DNA from: Candidatus Woesearchaeota archaeon
GTDB taxonomy: Archaea; Nanobdellota; Nanobdellia; Woesearchaeales; UBA12501
Assembly (NCBI GenBank): GCA_014729495.1
Contig: WJJV01000029.1
Span: forward strand, 1-7,294
DNA: 7,294 nucleotides
Direction: 5' to 3'
Positions 6,883 through 7,294 of the stretch are shown in pieces (positions within the stretch are counted from its first letter, which is position 1; the number at the start of each line of letters is the position of its first letter). The position numbers and the translations under genes were made by a program. The notes below the pieces were generated by a model. That model searched no databases. It saw nothing but the letters and a program-made list of their open reading frames with translations, and was not told the origin of the DNA.

Positions 6883-7020
6883 ATGAGAAGAATAAAGCTT
6901 ATACAGCTGGAGGATGATGACTTCTTTGAGGAGTTCTCAGAAGATACACCTGAGGACCTGCCTGAGGCATCCCGTCCGAGCATCGGGAAACGGAGCCTTG
7001 GTCTCAACATGTTTGGTTAA
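6883..7020 (+). CDS. Small acidic protein, 45 residues, function unknown
   Basis: I do not recognise this protein. It begins MRRIKLIQLEDDDFFEEF, continues acidic to about residue 28 (E/D with two Pro), and ends with a basic, glycine-containing tail, RPSIGKRSLGLNMFG. The layout is thus a basic start, a strongly acidic middle and a basic/hydrophobic end, with no signal peptide or membrane segment. Support for coding: a good Shine-Dalgarno at the right distance, an upstream TATA-like block, a codon style matching the purine genes (GAG, CTG, AGG-type mix) and a T7 run right after the TAA. It is divergent to the AbrB-PhoU gene and may share its control region, so a small partner or modulator is conceivable but unproven. 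Q8-L-E-D-D-D-F-F15 resembles a PCNA-binding box except for Asp at the required hydrophobic position. Confidence 0.65.
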   Translation: MRRIKLIQLEDDDFFEEFSEDTPEDLPEASRPSIGKRSLGLNMFG

Positions 7021-7027
7021 TTTTTTT
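7021..7027 (+). terminator. T7 run directly after the small gene
   Basis: Seven T residues follow the TAA stop immediately. Archaeal RNA polymerase can terminate at oligo-T on the non-template strand without a hairpin, so this is a plausible intrinsic terminator for the 45-residue gene. The run is short, and the strong hairpin starting 11 bases downstream may define or protect the 3' end if transcription continues. Confidence 0.45.
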
Positions 7028-7037
7028 GGAATTAAAA

Positions 7038-7062
7038 GGTCCTGCTGCATTGCAGCAGGGCC
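7038..7062 (+). other. Strong 11-bp stem-loop downstream of the small gene
   Basis: GGTCCTGCTGC (7038-7048) pairs with GCAGCAGGGCC (7052-7062) around the loop ATT. There are 11 pairs, one of them G·U, with no bulge. Its GC content contrasts with the A/T-rich surroundings, so it is unlikely to be chance. No T-run follows it, so it is not a classical bacterial-style terminator. A 3'-end stabiliser, an RNA-processing signal or part of a separate small RNA are options. Confidence 0.7.
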
Positions 7063-7123
7063 GCGATATTTGATGCAGTAATCAATAGATTTCTTTCATA
7101 TTAATGATACACTGGCTATGTGG
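7063..7123. other. A/T-rich spacer before the repeat array
   Basis: No gene or strong fold is visible. A TATA-like CATATTAAT sits at about 7098-7106, roughly 25 bases upstream of the first GAGAGGTGG block near 7124. That is the distance expected for an archaeal start site, so transcription of the repeat region from here is possible. This is inference from spacing only. Confidence 0.3.
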
Positions 7124-7134
7124 GAGAGGTGGTG

Positions 7135-7294
7135 ATGGATTTTTTAGGATTATATTGTAACTTATTCCTAGCCTCTCCGATAAGTTGCTGCTATCCCAAC
7201 ATCGGCGAGGTGGTGAGTGCTTATCTGGAAAGTTTATGTTTAGTATTCCTAGCCTCTCTGATAAGCGTAAAGAACCCGACCACAGAGAGGTGGC
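7135..7294 (+). CDS. Possible short open frame through the repeat array, 3'-partial, doubtful
   Basis: From ATG 7135 the frame stays open for 53 codons to the window edge, and GAGAGGTGG lies just upstream as a ribosome-site-like sequence, though only 3-5 bases away. The product would begin MDFLGLYCNLFLASPIS and repeat FLAS(P/L)IS 27 residues later. It is hydrophobic, has four Cys and uses TTA Leu far more than the neighbouring genes. Against coding: the third GAGGTGG is one base out of phase, and in the 27-base diverged segment the two copies agree no better at second codon positions than at third ones. I lean toward non-coding. Confidence 0.2.
   Translation, partial: MDFLGLYCNLFLASPISCCYPNIGEVVSAYLESLCLVFLASLISVKNPTTERW
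7171..7211 (+). other. Repeat-array stem-loop 1
   Basis: GCCTC (7171-7175) pairs with GAGGT (7207-7211) and CCGAT (7177-7181) with ATCGG (7201-7205), separated by one T/C mismatch (7176/7206). An inner GTTG (7184-7187) can pair with CAAC (7197-7200). The arms come from block B and the next block A; the ATCGG half lies outside the conserved blocks yet matches B. Confidence 0.5.
7252..7291 (+). other. Repeat-array stem-loop 2
   Basis: CCTCTCTG (7253-7260) pairs perfectly with CAGAGAGG (7283-7290), extended by a G·T pair (7252/7291). Compared with stem-loop 1, the C-G pair 7178/7204 is replaced by T-A 7259/7284 and the mismatch 7176/7206 by T-A 7257/7286, which is compensatory change favouring a real fold. 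The block beyond 7294 is not visible. Confidence 0.5.

Larger units (their letters stand above)
7124..7294. repeat. Tandem ~81-base repeat of two conserved complementary blocks, running off the window
   Basis: Block A, GAGGTGGTGA, occurs at 7126-7135 and 7207-7216, and partially as GAGGTGG at 7287-7293. Block B, 22 bases with core CCTAGCCTCTCYGATAAG, occurs at 7163-7184 and 7244-7265 with one C/T difference. Block spacing is 81 bases (A to A and B to B) and then 80. Between A and B there are exactly 27 bases in both units, only about 40% identical; between B and A there are 22 and 21 bases. The CCTCTC of B is complementary to the GAGAGG of A, so each A can pair with the preceding or the following B. 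No B block precedes the first A, so the array appears to begin with A. No transposase or direct flanking duplication is seen. With two and a half copies the unit boundary is uncertain. Confidence 0.7.

Noticed and set aside
6904..6927. PCNA-interacting (PIP) box Q-L-E-D-D-D-F-F in the 45-residue protein
   Set aside because: The fourth position must be hydrophobic and is Asp here. The motif is also near the N-terminus, whereas archaeal PIP boxes are mostly C-terminal.
6971..6994. H-type pseudoknot in the small gene (CCCG/CGGG interleaved with TCCG/CGGA)
   Set aside because: The first connecting loop would have zero bases across a 4-bp stem, which is sterically unlikely; GC-rich codons explain the complementarity.
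7126..7266. Box C/D guide RNA genes, suggested by TGATGG and CTGA-like sequence in the repeats
   Set aside because: The C-box match occurs only in the first unit (the second reads TGAGTG), and the D-box CTGA occurs only in the second (the first reads CCGA). A proper C and D pair is never in the same unit.
7159..7266. Integron attC-like or hammerhead ribozyme core
   Set aside because: The GTTRRRY / RYYYAAC ends are not met (TCCCAAC starts with T), and CTGATAA lacks the invariant hammerhead CUGANGA with a following GAAA at the right place.
7124..7294. CRISPR array
   Set aside because: The conserved parts are 10 and 22 bases in an 81-base unit, the diverged parts are still weakly similar between units, and no cas gene is present.

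Overview
The window looks archaeal. The evidence is a two-domain AbrB–PhoU protein of the kind common in archaea, Shine-Dalgarno sites of the GGTGG/GGGGGTG type on transcript-leading genes, TATA-like A/T blocks in the divergent intergenic region, and a T-run directly after a stop codon. The standard genetic code fits every gene. I cannot place the organism more precisely from sequence alone; a mesophilic lineage of uncultivated archaea is only a guess.

Layout. Positions 1-5774 hold a tight purine operon on the + strand: purC (SAICAR synthetase, probably missing its N-terminus), purB (adenylosuccinate lyase), guaB (IMP dehydrogenase) and purA (adenylosuccinate synthetase). The last three genes are separated by a single base each. 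Positions 5805-6767 encode, on the - strand, a PhoU-family regulator with an N-terminal AbrB-type DNA-binding domain; it converges on purA. A very A/T-rich 115-base divergent region (6768-6882) separates it from an unrecognised 45-residue acidic protein (6883-7020, +), followed by T7 and a strong 11-bp hairpin. From about 7124 to the right edge there is a tandem ~81-base repeat. It has two conserved, mutually complementary blocks separated by diverged sequence of nearly fixed length, and it runs off the window.

How the genes work together. PurC and PurB perform two consecutive steps toward AICAR. PurA and PurB convert IMP to AMP (PurB acts twice), and GuaB commits IMP to GMP by way of XMP. 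The operon therefore joins the late IMP steps to both branches. Its enzymes are mostly canonical at catalytic residues but carry lineage-type insertions: PurB ~238-263, PurA ~286-324 and a GuaB N-terminal extension of ~55 residues. No phosphate transporter lies in the window, so the phosphate role of the PhoU homologue rests on family knowledge.

The least explained part is the right end. The ~81-base repeat could be a structured RNA array, a DNA-level repeat element, or, less likely, a short repetitive membrane-type reading frame. I did not find a CRISPR array, tRNA, rRNA, insertion sequence or cas/defence gene.
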